Positions 10,536-21,563 of a DNA stretch of 64,000 bases are shown here, in pieces. How positions within the stretch are numbered: the first letter of the stretch is position 1; each line of letters starts with the position of its first letter. The position numbers and the translations under genes are program-made. The notes beneath the pieces were generated by a model. The model saw only the letters and a program-made list of their open reading frames with translations, had not been told where the DNA came from and did not search any database. Source of the stretch: Pseudomicrostroma phylloplanum (lineage: Eukaryota > Basidiomycota > Exobasidiomycetes > Microstromatales); contig BCHS01000002.1 in the NCBI GenBank assembly GCA_039545275.1, positions 310,001-374,000 on the forward strand, in the 5' to 3' direction.

Positions 10536-11903
10536 TCTGCTCAGAACAGGCAGGTGATGGACAGGCAGGCCCGTACTTGACCCCTCTGGCGTCCTGCAAC
10601 CGTCGTGGTCTCTAGTGGTAGCCGCACACAGGGAGGTGTGCAGAATACGAGGGAAGGTAGAGGCAGCTGACGTCGGTAATCGTCGCGCCCTGACGCTTGC
10701 TTGGCCTTTCCAGGGTGCTGACTGAGGTCTGGCACTCGTAGGCGACGATGAGTAGGCGAAGCTCTTGCTTGCGTTAAGACTGCTATTGGACGAAGATGAG
10801 TGGTAGAGTAATTAGGAGAAGCAGGCGGAGGCAGTCGAGTCGAAGGGATGAGCACAGGCTCTCCGACCAGGCAGCGAGTGTATGCTACGCCGAGAGAGGG
10901 GCGACGTGCAGACAAGGCCTGGGGGGAGGCGTGTAGGAGATCGGGTGGCTGGTTGTTTGAAGGCCAGTAGAGGAAGCCCTGCCCCTGGACCGCTGAGGCT
11001 GCGTGGGTGGCTCGGCTTTTGCTTTGATATGCCTCCGAGGGAGGCGTGGCTGTTTTCAAAGTCAGTGGCAAGGGGCGGGGGGCCTGCACGCGCGGATGGC
11101 TCTTTGCCCTTGCACTTTGTTAATGAACAAGGAGGACAGGCCGGGCAAGGAAGGTTGTAATGAAAGGTGGTGAGGTGTAGCAAAGGAGAAGTTTTGGTAC
11201 GACTGGCTTGCTCCAGGCTGGGTGCGATGGGGACGACAGTCGAGCAAGCGGCGGCCAGAGCTCAGGTACGCGCAGCTCAAAGAAGACGTTGTGCTCCCAC
11301 GCCGGGCAGACGAGGAGCGAGGGAGCACTCTGGCCTCCACGCGCGTCAGCCAGCCCGACGTCATCTTGGGCACACAGGCCCAGCCTTGCCTTGCTCCTCT
11401 CCCCTCATTGGACCGCGTCGCCACCCGCCTGTCCTAATTCAATACATCAGATACTCGCTTCGAGGCAGCCTCACCCTGCAACCACCACACTCCGGTGTTT
11501 CCTGGGAAGCGTAGCGCAGACAAGCGCGGCTAGCCGACTCTATCGGGATGGCCACTGCTGCTGCCTCTGCACATTCCTCGTACGCTCCGAGTAATGGACT
11601 GAGTGGGCGCAGATGGTGTGAATAAGCTTTGTGATGGCGAGCCCATCTCCACACAGCCTGAGAGGTAGCTGGCTGCCATTGCCATGCTGCTTCTCCCTCT
11701 GACGTTTGCAGTCCTGGCCTGGCCTTTCCCGACGATCGACCAGGGCAACGGTGCAGGCGCGAGGAGAGGGGCTGTCGGAGCGGAGCGGAGCGGAGTCGCG
11801 GGGGCGGGTGATCCCTTTACGCCCCGTGCGCCGCGTGGTGCATCGTGCCTTGATCTCCGCCCCTGCGTGTACCGCGTGTGTGTGTTACCCGTTCCCACCA
11901 ACC
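10536..11903. promoter_or_regulatory. Divergent intergenic region between histidine kinase and PMU1-like phosphatase
   Basis: 1368 bases between start codons pointing away from each other; large enough for two promoters and a long kinase leader. Close to the kinase ATG, at about 10549-10570, are two GGCAGG copies on the plus strand (CCTGCC in the kinase sense), a motif also seen upstream of other genes here. Open frames in this stretch are Pro/Arg/Ala-rich and match nothing I know. Confidence 0.45.
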
Positions 11904-13435
11904 ATGTCTTCAGCAGCACAGACGCACTCACAGCCTCCGCCCTACCAGGTTGGAGAGTTCACCATTGTGCCAGACTGGTTCGTATACGATGGTAGCACAG
12001 ACGAGGAGGCAGCATTCCCAGCCATCACCGAAAACTTTGGTCTGGTGGGAGGCAAGCAGTGGGGCGACTTGATAAGAGAGATTGGGCGTGAGTAACCTTT
12101 GACCCCCGCACGCATTCCCCACGCCCACGAGCATCGCAGACTGCTCCCTTGCGCCAGGGTAATGAAGCTCATCAGCTCATTCCTACATATCTCCGTCCCC
12201 ACTGCCAGGTCTCAATGAGTCATCCAAGTCATCTGGCTCCTCGGAGCGATACAAGCTCGTATATGCAGCCCGTCATGGCGAGGGATGGCACAACGTCGCC
12301 GAAGCCAAGTACTCCACAAAGGAGTGGGACGCCAAGTGGGCCCTGCTCACCGGCGATGGAGAGATGACATGGGGACCCGATCCGGAGCTCACGCCCCTAG
12401 GCGAGAACCAGGCTAGGGAGGTCAATGCAGCCTGGAAGACACAGATCGAGAGGCTGGACAAGGGACTCGATGCTGCTCCCTTGCCCACCAGGCTCTTCTC
12501 CTCGCCCTTCAAGAGAAGCGCAATGACTCTGCTTCTCACTTACGAAGGTATCCTGCTGCCACCGGGAACCACGCCGTCTATCAGCAAGCAAGTGGCCCCC
12601 GTCTCCGCCCCGTACGTGAAAGAGGACCTACGGGAGCAATACGGCGACGACCACGAGGCGGTGCACCGGTCCTCAAAGTCCACTATCCAGAAGAGCTTTC
12701 CCGACTATGAAATCGAAAAGGGCTTTACTGAGCAGGACGAGAGATTCAAGGTGAGCGGCACTGCACCTCCCGTCATCCTCGAGGGATTGCGAGAGAACTA
12801 TAGGGACGAGCATACGTGCGACGAGAGGAGCACGAAGAGCCAAGTGGCGGCGTATACGCCCGGATGGTCGATCGAGGAGGGCTTTGCTGAGAAGGACGAA
12901 AGCTTTGGGGTGAGTTCCCAGCTTGGGGAGCGTCAGCACGGGTTTTGGAGGCAACACCGCGGGAGCACCAGTGTGGCATGCCCTTGACTTCAGACGAGCG
13001 TAGCATCAGGCGCAACGAAGGACGATGCTGCGCTGCCAAAGTTCAAGATCACCCATGCGTACATTCCGGATATTAGTGCTGAGAACTTCCCACGCTTCCA
13101 CCCTTGCCCAACTCAGGTCATCCACGAGAGCATAGACGCAATGGCCTACCGCGTTGCCGATGCCCTGCGGGACATCTTCCACATTGCATCCGAAGACGAA
13201 GGTGAGAAGCGATTCCTCCGCGCTCCCATGCCAGGGCTTCCCTACGCGTCCCTTTGCCCAGACTGAACTCTGTTCTCCGCTGCACCTTCCTACTCTCCTC
13301 TCAGTAATCCACATCTCCTCCCACTCGGGCGTAATGGAGTCCCTCTGGCGCGTCACGGGCCGCAGAGGCTTCAAGCCGGCCACGGGGGCCATTGTGCCCT
13401 TGCTGGTCAAGTGGTGCCCTGAAAAGGCAAAGTGA
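11904..13435 (+). CDS. Histidine-phosphatase / phosphoglycerate-mutase-like protein (PMU1 type) with internal duplication
   Basis: Four exons: 11904-12087, 12209-12909, 12994-13201 and 13305-13435, joining to 407 residues with consistent phases. The catalytic motif is YAARHGEGWHN with phospho-acceptor His84, and the closing motif HISSHSGVMES lies in exon 4, as in the histidine phosphatase superfamily branch that contains yeast Pmu1. The SPFKR segment follows the GPDPELTPLGENQ loop. Unusually, a segment of about 53 residues occurs twice in exon 2 (about 12592-12750 and 12751-12909): LRExYxDxH...R(S/T)xKS...P...I(E)xGFxExDExF. Copy 2 keeps HTCDER, which matches the family consensus, whereas copy 1 reads HEAVHR. 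Both copies end, in phase 0, at a GTGAG donor-like site. Catalytic activity is likely, but the substrate is not known; true glycolytic mutase activity is unlikely for this subfamily. Confidence 0.85.
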
Positions 13436-14459
13436 GGTGGAAGATGAAGATCTCAATGGGAAGGGAGAGGGACGAGGGTTGCGAGTGGGGTAGATGGATT
13501 AGAGGGCCAGTAGAGAGAGATGTAGAGAGAGAGAGCGCAAAGTGCTTGTGTCTAATGCGGATCGAAAACAGTAGAGTACAGTAGATTACAGTAGGATTGA
13601 GTCTCTAGAGCCGAATGAGAAGATGACCATTCTTATCGTGGACGTAGACAAAGATCCCAGATCCCCCAATGGCAAAGAGCAGGCTCCGAACTCCCTTCCT
13701 TCCCTTCGCAGGGACATCCCCGCCATCCCCGCCTCCTTTTCCCCTCTCGCTGCTCATTACTCACTCTACTCTCACTCAACTCTCCCTCTTCTCTCTCACA
13801 CTTACACAAACCCACACCGGTCACGCACACGCACCCACACAGAGCCAAGCAAGCAAAGGCAAAACGAAGAAGGTAAAAACAATAGCAGTACTAGTGATAC
13901 AAGTTCACGTCGAGTCGAATCTCATCAGATCAGATCAGATCGAAAGTAAAAGACAGAAGATCAAAGAGAGAAGTGGAGGGCATAGAAGAAGGCGGAGAGG
14001 CCAGCAGGGCAAAGGCAGGGGGTAAAGGGGTAAGGGGTAAAAACAAGATTGCGCATAGTGCATGGCAGAGCATGGCATGGCATGGCAGGGGAGGACATGG
14101 GGCGTAGGTACTGGAGATTCTTCGACCTCTTCGAGGGAAAGGGGAGACGGGATGGACATAAAGAAGGAGCGAGGGAGCGATAGAGTGGGGGAGAGAGGGA
14201 GGGAGGGAGAGGGAGGTGTGGGCATCAAGAGGGAGGAGGAACGAGGAAAATTTCGTAAGATAATCCCGATGATATGTAGGGAGAACCAAGAGAAGCATGC
14301 AGGAAAGCATCGCCGTCCTAGCTGGCGCTGGAGCTGAGCGGAGAGCGGCGGTAGCAAAAAGCAGTGTTTGACTGAGATCCCGTTCGGTGCGGCAGAGAGC
14401 GAGAGTGGATGCTCAGCAGATCATTGAGCCAATCCCGAGGAGCGGGAATGAACACCGCT
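13436..14459. other. Convergent 3' intergenic region, purine-rich on plus strand
   Basis: 1024 bases between converging genes. Contains GA-rich runs (about 13510-13540 and 14160-14240), a short GGCAT repeat at about 14070-14090, and a C/T-rich block at about 13690-13830. The open frames on the minus strand are Leu/Ser/Pro repeats from this composition. No gene or RNA recognised. Confidence 0.5.
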
Positions 14460-17400
14460 TCAGGAGAGGAGAGCCCAGGGCTTGTCGTCGCTCCCCGCGT
14501 AAAGAGAGAAGTGGTCCGCGTCCCACCAGTCGTTCTCCCTCTCTCGCTCCTTTTCATCCTGATTGTAGTCTTCTCCTTCTTCACCGAGCTTCTTGCCAGC
14601 AGCATCGTCTTGACCAGCAGTAGCATCGTCGTCCGCTTTGTTGTTGCCGTTGCCGTCCGCATGGCTGCTGCGAAGAGTGGCCGTGGAGCTCTTGTCGCTG
14701 TGCTGCCTCTGCTGGGCGCGCTCCCCATCGTCTGCGTCCAGATCCATCTGGCCCAACTCCTTGCCCAGTGAAGCACCTCCGCTGCTGACAATGACAGTCG
14801 GACTTGCGCTCTGCGGGAGTAGGTAGCCAGCCTCATCAAAGAGCTGTGCTGGGAAAGCAGCCGACTTGGGTGGGATGAGGACCGAGCTGGACGTCGAGGA
14901 AGAGGCTGCAGAAGGGACGCCGGCGGAGCTGGACGAGGAGATGAGCTCGGGCGTCTCTTCCTCTGCTGCCGCCGCAGGAGCGACATCGTCGCTGGCTGAG
15001 AGAGAGGGCAAGCCGAGGGCGTCTGCTAGTTCATTGGTAGACTTGAGCGACTCGCCTTGGTCACCTTTGGAGCCACTGCCGCCTGCTGCTGCCGAGGCAG
15101 GGTCAGAGCTGCTGTCTTGCTCTTTTCCGGTGGAAGTAGTATTGGCAGGCTCCTCTGGGCCTGCATCGAAGAGGTCAAAGTCGAAGAAGATGGACGCGTC
15201 GTTTGTACCACCGCTGCCACTGGCAGTGCTGGTCATGTCGACAGCTCCGACCGTAGACGAAGGCGCAAGCTCACTGGCAATAGCGTTGTTGCCCACCGGT
15301 GGCTCCTGCCCGACCATGGCCATGATGGAGCGCATGGCGTCAAATTCGCCATTAGCGGCTCCTACGTTAGCAGCAGTGATGCCCTGAGAAGCCATTAGCT
15401 CCTGCCAGGCAGACTCGACAAAGGCGGCCGGATCAGTCCTGATCAGTTCCTCATCGCGCTTGCCAGCATTGGCAGCCTCCACTTCGGCCAGGTAGATGGG
15501 GTTCTTCGAAGGGTCGTCCAATCCGGCCTTCTCAGCCTCCTCGTCCTTCCTCTTCTTCCTCTCCTCCTCGGCCGCCATCTCAGCCTTGACTTCGGCCATG
15601 ATGTCAGCACTGGTCTTGGCCTTCGCTTTGGGTGAGGCATCCTCGGGCTTGCGATCATTGGTGGCTTGCCTACCTCTCTTGCCCTTGCCTCGAGAGGCGG
15701 GCAAGATCGGCTGGCCGCGTTTGCCTCCGCGGTTCGAAGAAGGTGGAGAGCCAGCGTTGGAGAGGCGAGGAGACTCGCCTTTGATGCTCACAGCTGCTGG
15801 ACTGGTGTCCATGGGAGAAGCAATGCCATTGGTAGGCGTTGCAGCCGATGCACCCGGAGTGCCACTCGCGCCGCCGGGCTGCTTGCCGCGCTTGTTGGGT
15901 GGGAGCTTTAAATCTTCAACACGTAGGCCACGCTTGATGTTCATTTGAGCAGTCGCCTGATCATCCGCAAGGGCGGCGTTGACCGTGGCGGGGGCTGCAG
16001 TCGGCTGCTGAGGGCCCGTCTGAGCCTGCTGAGCAGGTCGTTGCTGCCCGCTTGTAGCCGCTGCCGTGCCATTGTGAGTCTGACCCTGCACAAAGGAAGG
16101 TGCGCCATTGGCTCTGGCAGTATGATGCTCCTTGAGCAGATATTCGGCCACCTGTGGATTGGACTGCTTGACGAAATGGATGATCCTCTGGAAGTGGAAT
16201 GCCATCTTCTTGAGGTCCTCCATGTTCATCACCGACTCGCCCCTCTTCATTGCGGTCACCTGATCCCTCATCATCCACAGCATGATCTTGGCCCGCTTGG
16301 CTCCAGACGTCTCCAGCGGCCCACCATTCATAGCATAGAAGGCCGGCAGAAGGACGTTGCACTCATCGCACATGTTCGTCAAAGACGCAACAAAGCGGAA
16401 GAGTGTGAGGCGCTCCTCGTCATCAAAGGGTTTCGGGGCTTTGAGCTCAGGGCGGCGGATCATGAGCTCCTCATCAACTTTGGCAAGCTGCTCGGTAGCG
16501 TCCTCAAACCTCTCCCGTGTGACAGGTAGCTGACGCGCCTCTCCCTGGGGAGGCGGTGGAAGTTGCGGCAGCTGCGTAGGCGGCGCTCCTTGAGCAGGTG
16601 GTACAACGAACGGCTGTTGAGGTAGTTGCTGATTTCCCTGCTGTTGCACGTGGGCATGAGGGCCTTGTTGGGCGATCGGCCGGCCTTGTTGCTGCATAGA
16701 TGCGTCAGCTTGTTGAGTCTGCGGCTGCTGCTGCTGCTGCTGCTGATTGACCACAGGCTGCGCTTGTGACATCTGCTGCTGCTGTTGCTGAGCGCCTGCG
16801 CCTGCGCCGTCCTGCTGCTGTTGTGCGTTTGCTCCAGCAGGCCTCTGGAACGCTCCAGATCGCCACAGCTGCATGAAGCTTTCTTGTGTCAGACCATACT
16901 GCTTCAGCTGCTCAGCAGAGACGTTGGGCGGCGGGCCGAGATTTGCCACAGTCTGCTGCTGCTGCTGCTGTGGCATTTGCTGCTGCTGCTGTGGAACGAC
17001 GGGTTGCGGCGGTCTCTGCTGCTGCTGCTGCTGCTGCATTGCCAAGCCTTGTTGAGGGAAGCCATGTTGGGTCGGAGCCCCCGGCTGTGGTTTCTGCTGC
17101 TGTTGAGATGGTGGTTGCCCGAACCGCGCTTGCTGCTGCTGTTGCTGCTGCTGTTGCTGGTTCATCGTCATCTGCGGTGGTCTGACTGCCTGACCTCCTC
17201 CTGGCATCTGTTGACCCATCTGCTGGCCTGCTTGCTGCTGCTGCTGCTGCTGCTTCTTGTGGTCCTCTAAACTCTGAATAGCCCGCTGCCAGACTCCCTC
17301 GAAAGCGTACAAGTACGTCTTGTACGTCTCTGCGAGCGAATGAGCTAGCGCATATGCCTCCTGTGACGCATGCTGAGCTAGACCAATGGCAACGACGACT

Positions 17401-17909
17401 GCTGGCCAGGCGCTCTTCTGCGATACAGCGACCATGCCCCCATGCTCGGTCACAGCTTGGTATAGATTCCAGAGATCGATCTGCTGTCCACCAACCACAG
17501 GCGGCTCGAGCGAGATGCCGTGTCTCGGCAAAATATCAGCTAGCGCTCGCTGGAATTGATCCCGTTTCAGAACGAGAGGCGGCTGTTGCCCCATTTGGGC
17601 CGGCGAGCTATCTGAGCCTTGCTGATTCTGCTGTGCAGAGATCTGCCGCTGATGTTGCTGCTGATTCGCGAAATTCTGCACATTGTTGCCCAGCCCAGCT
17701 AGCTCGCCTGTATTATTTTGCATCGGACTTCCGAATTGCTGAGCAGGGCTACCGCTCGTTGCATTGAGACCGACCTGTTGAGCAGGTCGGATAGCCGGCG
17801 ATGAGTACATCTGTCCGGCATTGTTGGGTCTCGATGGCCCGGCCTGGGCATTTTGCGCCCTTTGCTGCTGCTGAGCGAGCTGCTGCTGCTGCAATTGTTG
17901 TTGGAGCAT

Positions 17910-17948
<39 letters not shown>

Positions 17949-19713
17949 TTGTTGTTGCTGCTGTTGTTGCTGCTGCTGCTGCTGCTGCGGGCCGGCTTGA
18001 AGCTGCCCATTAGCTGAAAGCTTAGTAGCAATCTCTTGCAGAGTCCTCTTGATATTCTCCAGCTCCTGCCCGTAGTTCTGCCGCTCCTGAGCAGTGGCCT
18101 GGGGATTGTTCCGCTTCATCTCCAGGTCCTTCATCTTCATCGTGAAGGCGGCAAAGACCTTCTTGGGGTCTTGTTGTGCCATCTTCAACATCATCGAGGT
18201 GTCTCTTGCTGCCGGGCCATTTGCGGCCGATGGTCCTGCGTTGCTTGGGCCGCCCTGCTGCTGCTGCTGCTGCTGCTGCTGAGGCGCGGTGATACCCATA
18301 GGGAAGTTGACCTGCCCAGGCTGAGCTTGTCGAACTCCACCAGCATTGCCCGCCTGCTGCTGCTGTTGCTGCTGCTGCATCCCCGCCGCTGGATTAGCAT
18401 TGGGCCAAAGCAGCTGTTGGGATTGGCCTCCTTGTTGTTGTTGAGGTTGTTGCTGTGATTGTTGAGGCTGCTGCTGTGGCTGTTGTTGATTGAGATTCGA
18501 GGGAAAGCCCATCGGCTGCCCTTGGAATCCTGCACCGCCAAGCTGTTGCGCAGGCCGCATAGCATTAGCAGACGCAGGCCGCGACCCTTGCGCCTGTTGC
18601 TGTTGTTGTTGCTGCTGCTGCTGTTGCTGAATGCGCTGGATGGCGGGAGCTCCGTTATTGAGAGCCTGTGGTACTTGCACCGACGGTTGCCCATTCTGAG
18701 ATTGGTGCTGGTGCCGTAGATGGAGGATGGTTTGGAGCTGTGCGGAAAGGATGTGAGTACGCGATTCGTGTCAGAGGGAGACAATTGCGCGAGTACCCCA
18801 CCACACGACTGATGCTCACCTGAGATCTCTGCTGATGGGTAAACTTGCCCTGCTTTGCCTTCTCCACCCACTGATTCAGCTGCTGGTCGGTGATACTAGC
18901 GGCCAAGTCACGAAGCTGTGGTGGCAGACCCTTCATGGCATTCGCTTGAGCATTGGCCTGCGCCCCTTGTGGAGGCTGCTGCTGCTGTTGCTGAAGACCG
19001 CCCAGCTGCGGAGACTGCGTCGGCTGCTGCTGCTGTGCCCCACCAAGCTGGATCCGATGCAGAGCAGCAGCTTGAGCCGCGGCCTGAGCTGCCTGTGCGC
19101 CAGATATGCCTCCTTGCTGGAATCCGCCTGCCTGTGTAGCATTGGCCGGTGCGCCGAGGTTGGACCCGCCTGCGAGATTGAGACCTTGCTGTCCCATCTG
19201 CTGTCCGCCCATGACGTTGTTCGAAGGACCTCCCCTTTGAGCCATCAGCATTTGCTGTTGTTGTTGAGCCAAGAGTTGATTGGCAGATTGAGCGCCAGCT
19301 CCTGCCTGCTGCTGCTGTTGCTGCTGTTGTTGCGCTTGTTGCAGCAGCATCTGCTGTTGTGGAGTGAATGCCATTTGACCACCCGGGGTGGTGGGACCGG
19401 TGCCAGGATTGAACTTGTAGCCCATAAAGGCCTGTATTTGTTGCGGTGAGAAGTTGGGATATCCCGGCGGCATACCACCTCCTCCTAACCCTCCACCCGC
19501 GCCGCCTGCCGAGCCATCACCTCCCCCTCCGGCGTTGGCGGCTGCCATGGCGATCATCATCTGTTGCTGCAGGCCGAGCTGTCCATTTGGATGCTGCTGC
19601 TGCTGCTGTTGTTGTTGTTGTGGAAGGCCTTGTGGTTGTGGCGCCTGTTGCTGCTGCTGTGGCAGACTGAAGCCATTGGGCCCAAAGTATTGGCTTGGGT
19701 CGAAATTGGCCAT
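14460..19713 (-). CDS. Glutamine-rich ARID-domain protein, SWI1-like (candidate SWI/SNF subunit)
   Basis: Two exons, 19713-18820 and 18737-14460, with an 82-base phase-0 intron, give 1723 residues. The start ATG (MANFDPSQYFGPNG) is preferred over upstream frame because it begins a typical low-complexity activation region. Glutamine runs interrupt the first 1000 residues, the longest being 26 consecutive Gln. An ARID (AT-rich DNA interaction) domain lies at about 686-787: DILPRHGISLEPPVVGG, IDLWNLYQAVTEHGGM and then the conserved W of SAWPAVVVAIG. A later conserved block (about 1000-1120) includes LFRFVASLTNMCDECN and MKRGESVMNMEDLKKMAFHF. The C-terminal third is Ser/Ala/acidic. ARID plus Gln-rich sequence matches fungal Swi1, the ARID1 counterpart of the SWI/SNF remodeller; the family call is firm, the exact orthology moderately so. 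Long 5' intergenic space suggests a long leader. Confidence 0.78.
17910..17987 (-). repeat. CAG/CAA repeat coding for 26 consecutive glutamines
   Basis: The run is a mix of CAG and CAA codons on the minus strand inside the SWI1-like gene, flanked by Gly-Pro and Met-Leu. Further shorter Gln runs occur between about 16700 and 19650. The mixed codons argue against simple recent slippage of one triplet. Confidence 0.9.
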
Positions 19714-21563
19714 GACAGCAGCCAAAGGCGTAGAGCAAGTAGCCTTAGCTGAGTGCGCCAATCGAATCCCCACCCGATGAGCGGAAGGAGGTGTGTGCGA
19801 GGCGGTGCCCTAGATGGCTACGCGGGTCAAGATGGGATGATGAGGAAGAGTCGAGGTGCAAGGTACCCGAGATGTCAGGTCCCGAGTCGGGAAATGACAC
19901 TTGATTGTCAGGATAGACGAGTGGCAGGGGTTATTGGATCCACCTTTGTCGGTACTCGTTTACGTTGAGAGCGGAGATTTCCAAAGTTGCTTCGAGTTGG
20001 CTTGTAGCAAGGGCAAAGCCTTGCTCTGACGCGGAGAGGGCCGGATGCTACTTCGAAGTTGCACCAGAGCAGAGGCTGGTAAGCGCGAAGGCTGGCAAAG
20101 TGGGTGAAGACGTCTTGCTCAGATGCGTGCCATGCGTAGCCAGAGGGCCCGAGGGTGATGCGTCTGAAGAAGGATGATAGAGTGATGAGCTTGGTGCAGG
20201 AGGCTGATCGCCGAGAGGGGATAGAGCGTTTGCTTGCGTCTTGTTCTGCCCTGTTGCTGTAAGGCCAGCGTCGCGGGCAATCGTCTCGCGGGGAAAGTGT
20301 GTAGGATGCGGAATGTCCCGGCGACGGCAGTAGATGGGATGGATAGGAGAAGCAGGCTGTTCCGCCAGAGAATGCTCTTCTACGATGCCTCCCACGAGGC
20401 AGCTTGTGGAGCTCTGACTGAACGTATCTGCGTAGATGTACGGGTGAGTGCGTGTGCGTGCTTGGGTGTACGGCCATACGCGCGGATGCAAAGGAGGATG
20501 AGGGACAGTCGTGGGAAGGAGCAGGATGACGATGATGGAGAAGGTGGTGGTGGTCGTTGTTTGCGAATACGGACAATTCCGGTGGGCCGGATCGACGGGC
20601 TACTTCGTGCAGCTTCTTCAGTAGCTACTGTTGGCAACGGCAGCTGATACAGCTTCTTACCTCGTTGCCTTCGTGCTCGTCGTCGTCGTCGTCGTCGTCG
20701 TCGTGGAGACAATGGTGAGGAGGGCGAGGGACACACGCACGCACTGGCGGCTGCTGCTGCTGCTGCTTCTGCTGCCGACGGGTGGGCGGGCGCCGGCACT
20801 GAGGCGGAGGGGCGGAGGGAAATTGGAGTCTGCAGGCAGGCGACTTGAGTTTCTGGCTGACCGAGTGGCTCGGGTGCAGGGCGTGCAGGCAGGCGGGCAG
20901 GCAGGCAGACAGACCCCAGGGCACACAAGCACACACGCACACCCAGAGGGGCACCACACCCACGCACACGCAGCAGCAGCAGCCAAGGAGGGCGGCAAGG
21001 TGAGGTGCTGCACCAAAGGGCAGCAGCCCATCTCAAGGCAGGGCAAGCCAAGGCAGGAGCGGAACCCGGGGTCGGGCAGAAACGCCTTAAAAATACATTT
21101 ACAGCTCACCCGCTCCGATTCCATCTTGTCTCGCATCGCTGCTCTCTCACACAGGCAAAGAGGGCAGGGCAAGGGCAGCGGCAGCTCATCAGACTGATCT
21201 ACTCCACTTGCTTCACAGCACCCAGTATGTTCAGGCTGGAGCCTCAAAGGTGCGGAATACAACGCTCACAGCGCCAATGGAGGCTTCCAAGTTCACACAG
21301 TGGAGAGCGGCCGCGAGGTGGAGAATAACTAGTAGGCGCGTGCGCCCTGGAGGTCATCTACCGCAACCAGAGAAGCTGCGATCCATCAGTCGCTTGCAAC
21401 AATCAAAAGTATGTTATTCATTCACTCTGGCTCCGCGACCGCTAAATGATCGGCTTCATAGAGTACATCGAAGCTTGGCAAGAGTGATGAGAAGGAAGCT
21501 AGGCGTGTCAGCTCGTGTCACGCCCACTCTCTCACTTGCGCCGCGAATCTGGGCTCGTCGCGT
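19714..21563. promoter_or_regulatory. Upstream region of the SWI1-like gene and 3' flank of GUS1
   Basis: 1850 bases without a recognisable gene. It holds a TCG triplet array (20677-20704), a GCT-rich stretch near 20750-20775, and GGCAGG tetranucleotide repeats at about 20882-20915 on the plus strand. The C/A-rich block about 20920-20975 is ACAC-like. Its open frames are repeat-driven (Arg/Ser/Pro or Cys/Leu). Most of it probably serves as promoter and leader of the minus-strand SWI1-like gene. Confidence 0.45.
20677..20704. repeat. TCG trinucleotide microsatellite
   Basis: About nine consecutive TCG units in non-coding sequence upstream of the SWI1-like gene. Confidence 0.9.

Noticed and set aside
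16785..17270. Leu- or Ala-rich open frame opposite the SWI1-like gene
   Set aside because: It is the antisense of CAG/CAA repeats; composition alone keeps it open.
20631..21197. Possible gene in the SWI1-like upstream region
   Set aside because: Composed of TCG, GCT and GGCA repeats; no domain or splice support.
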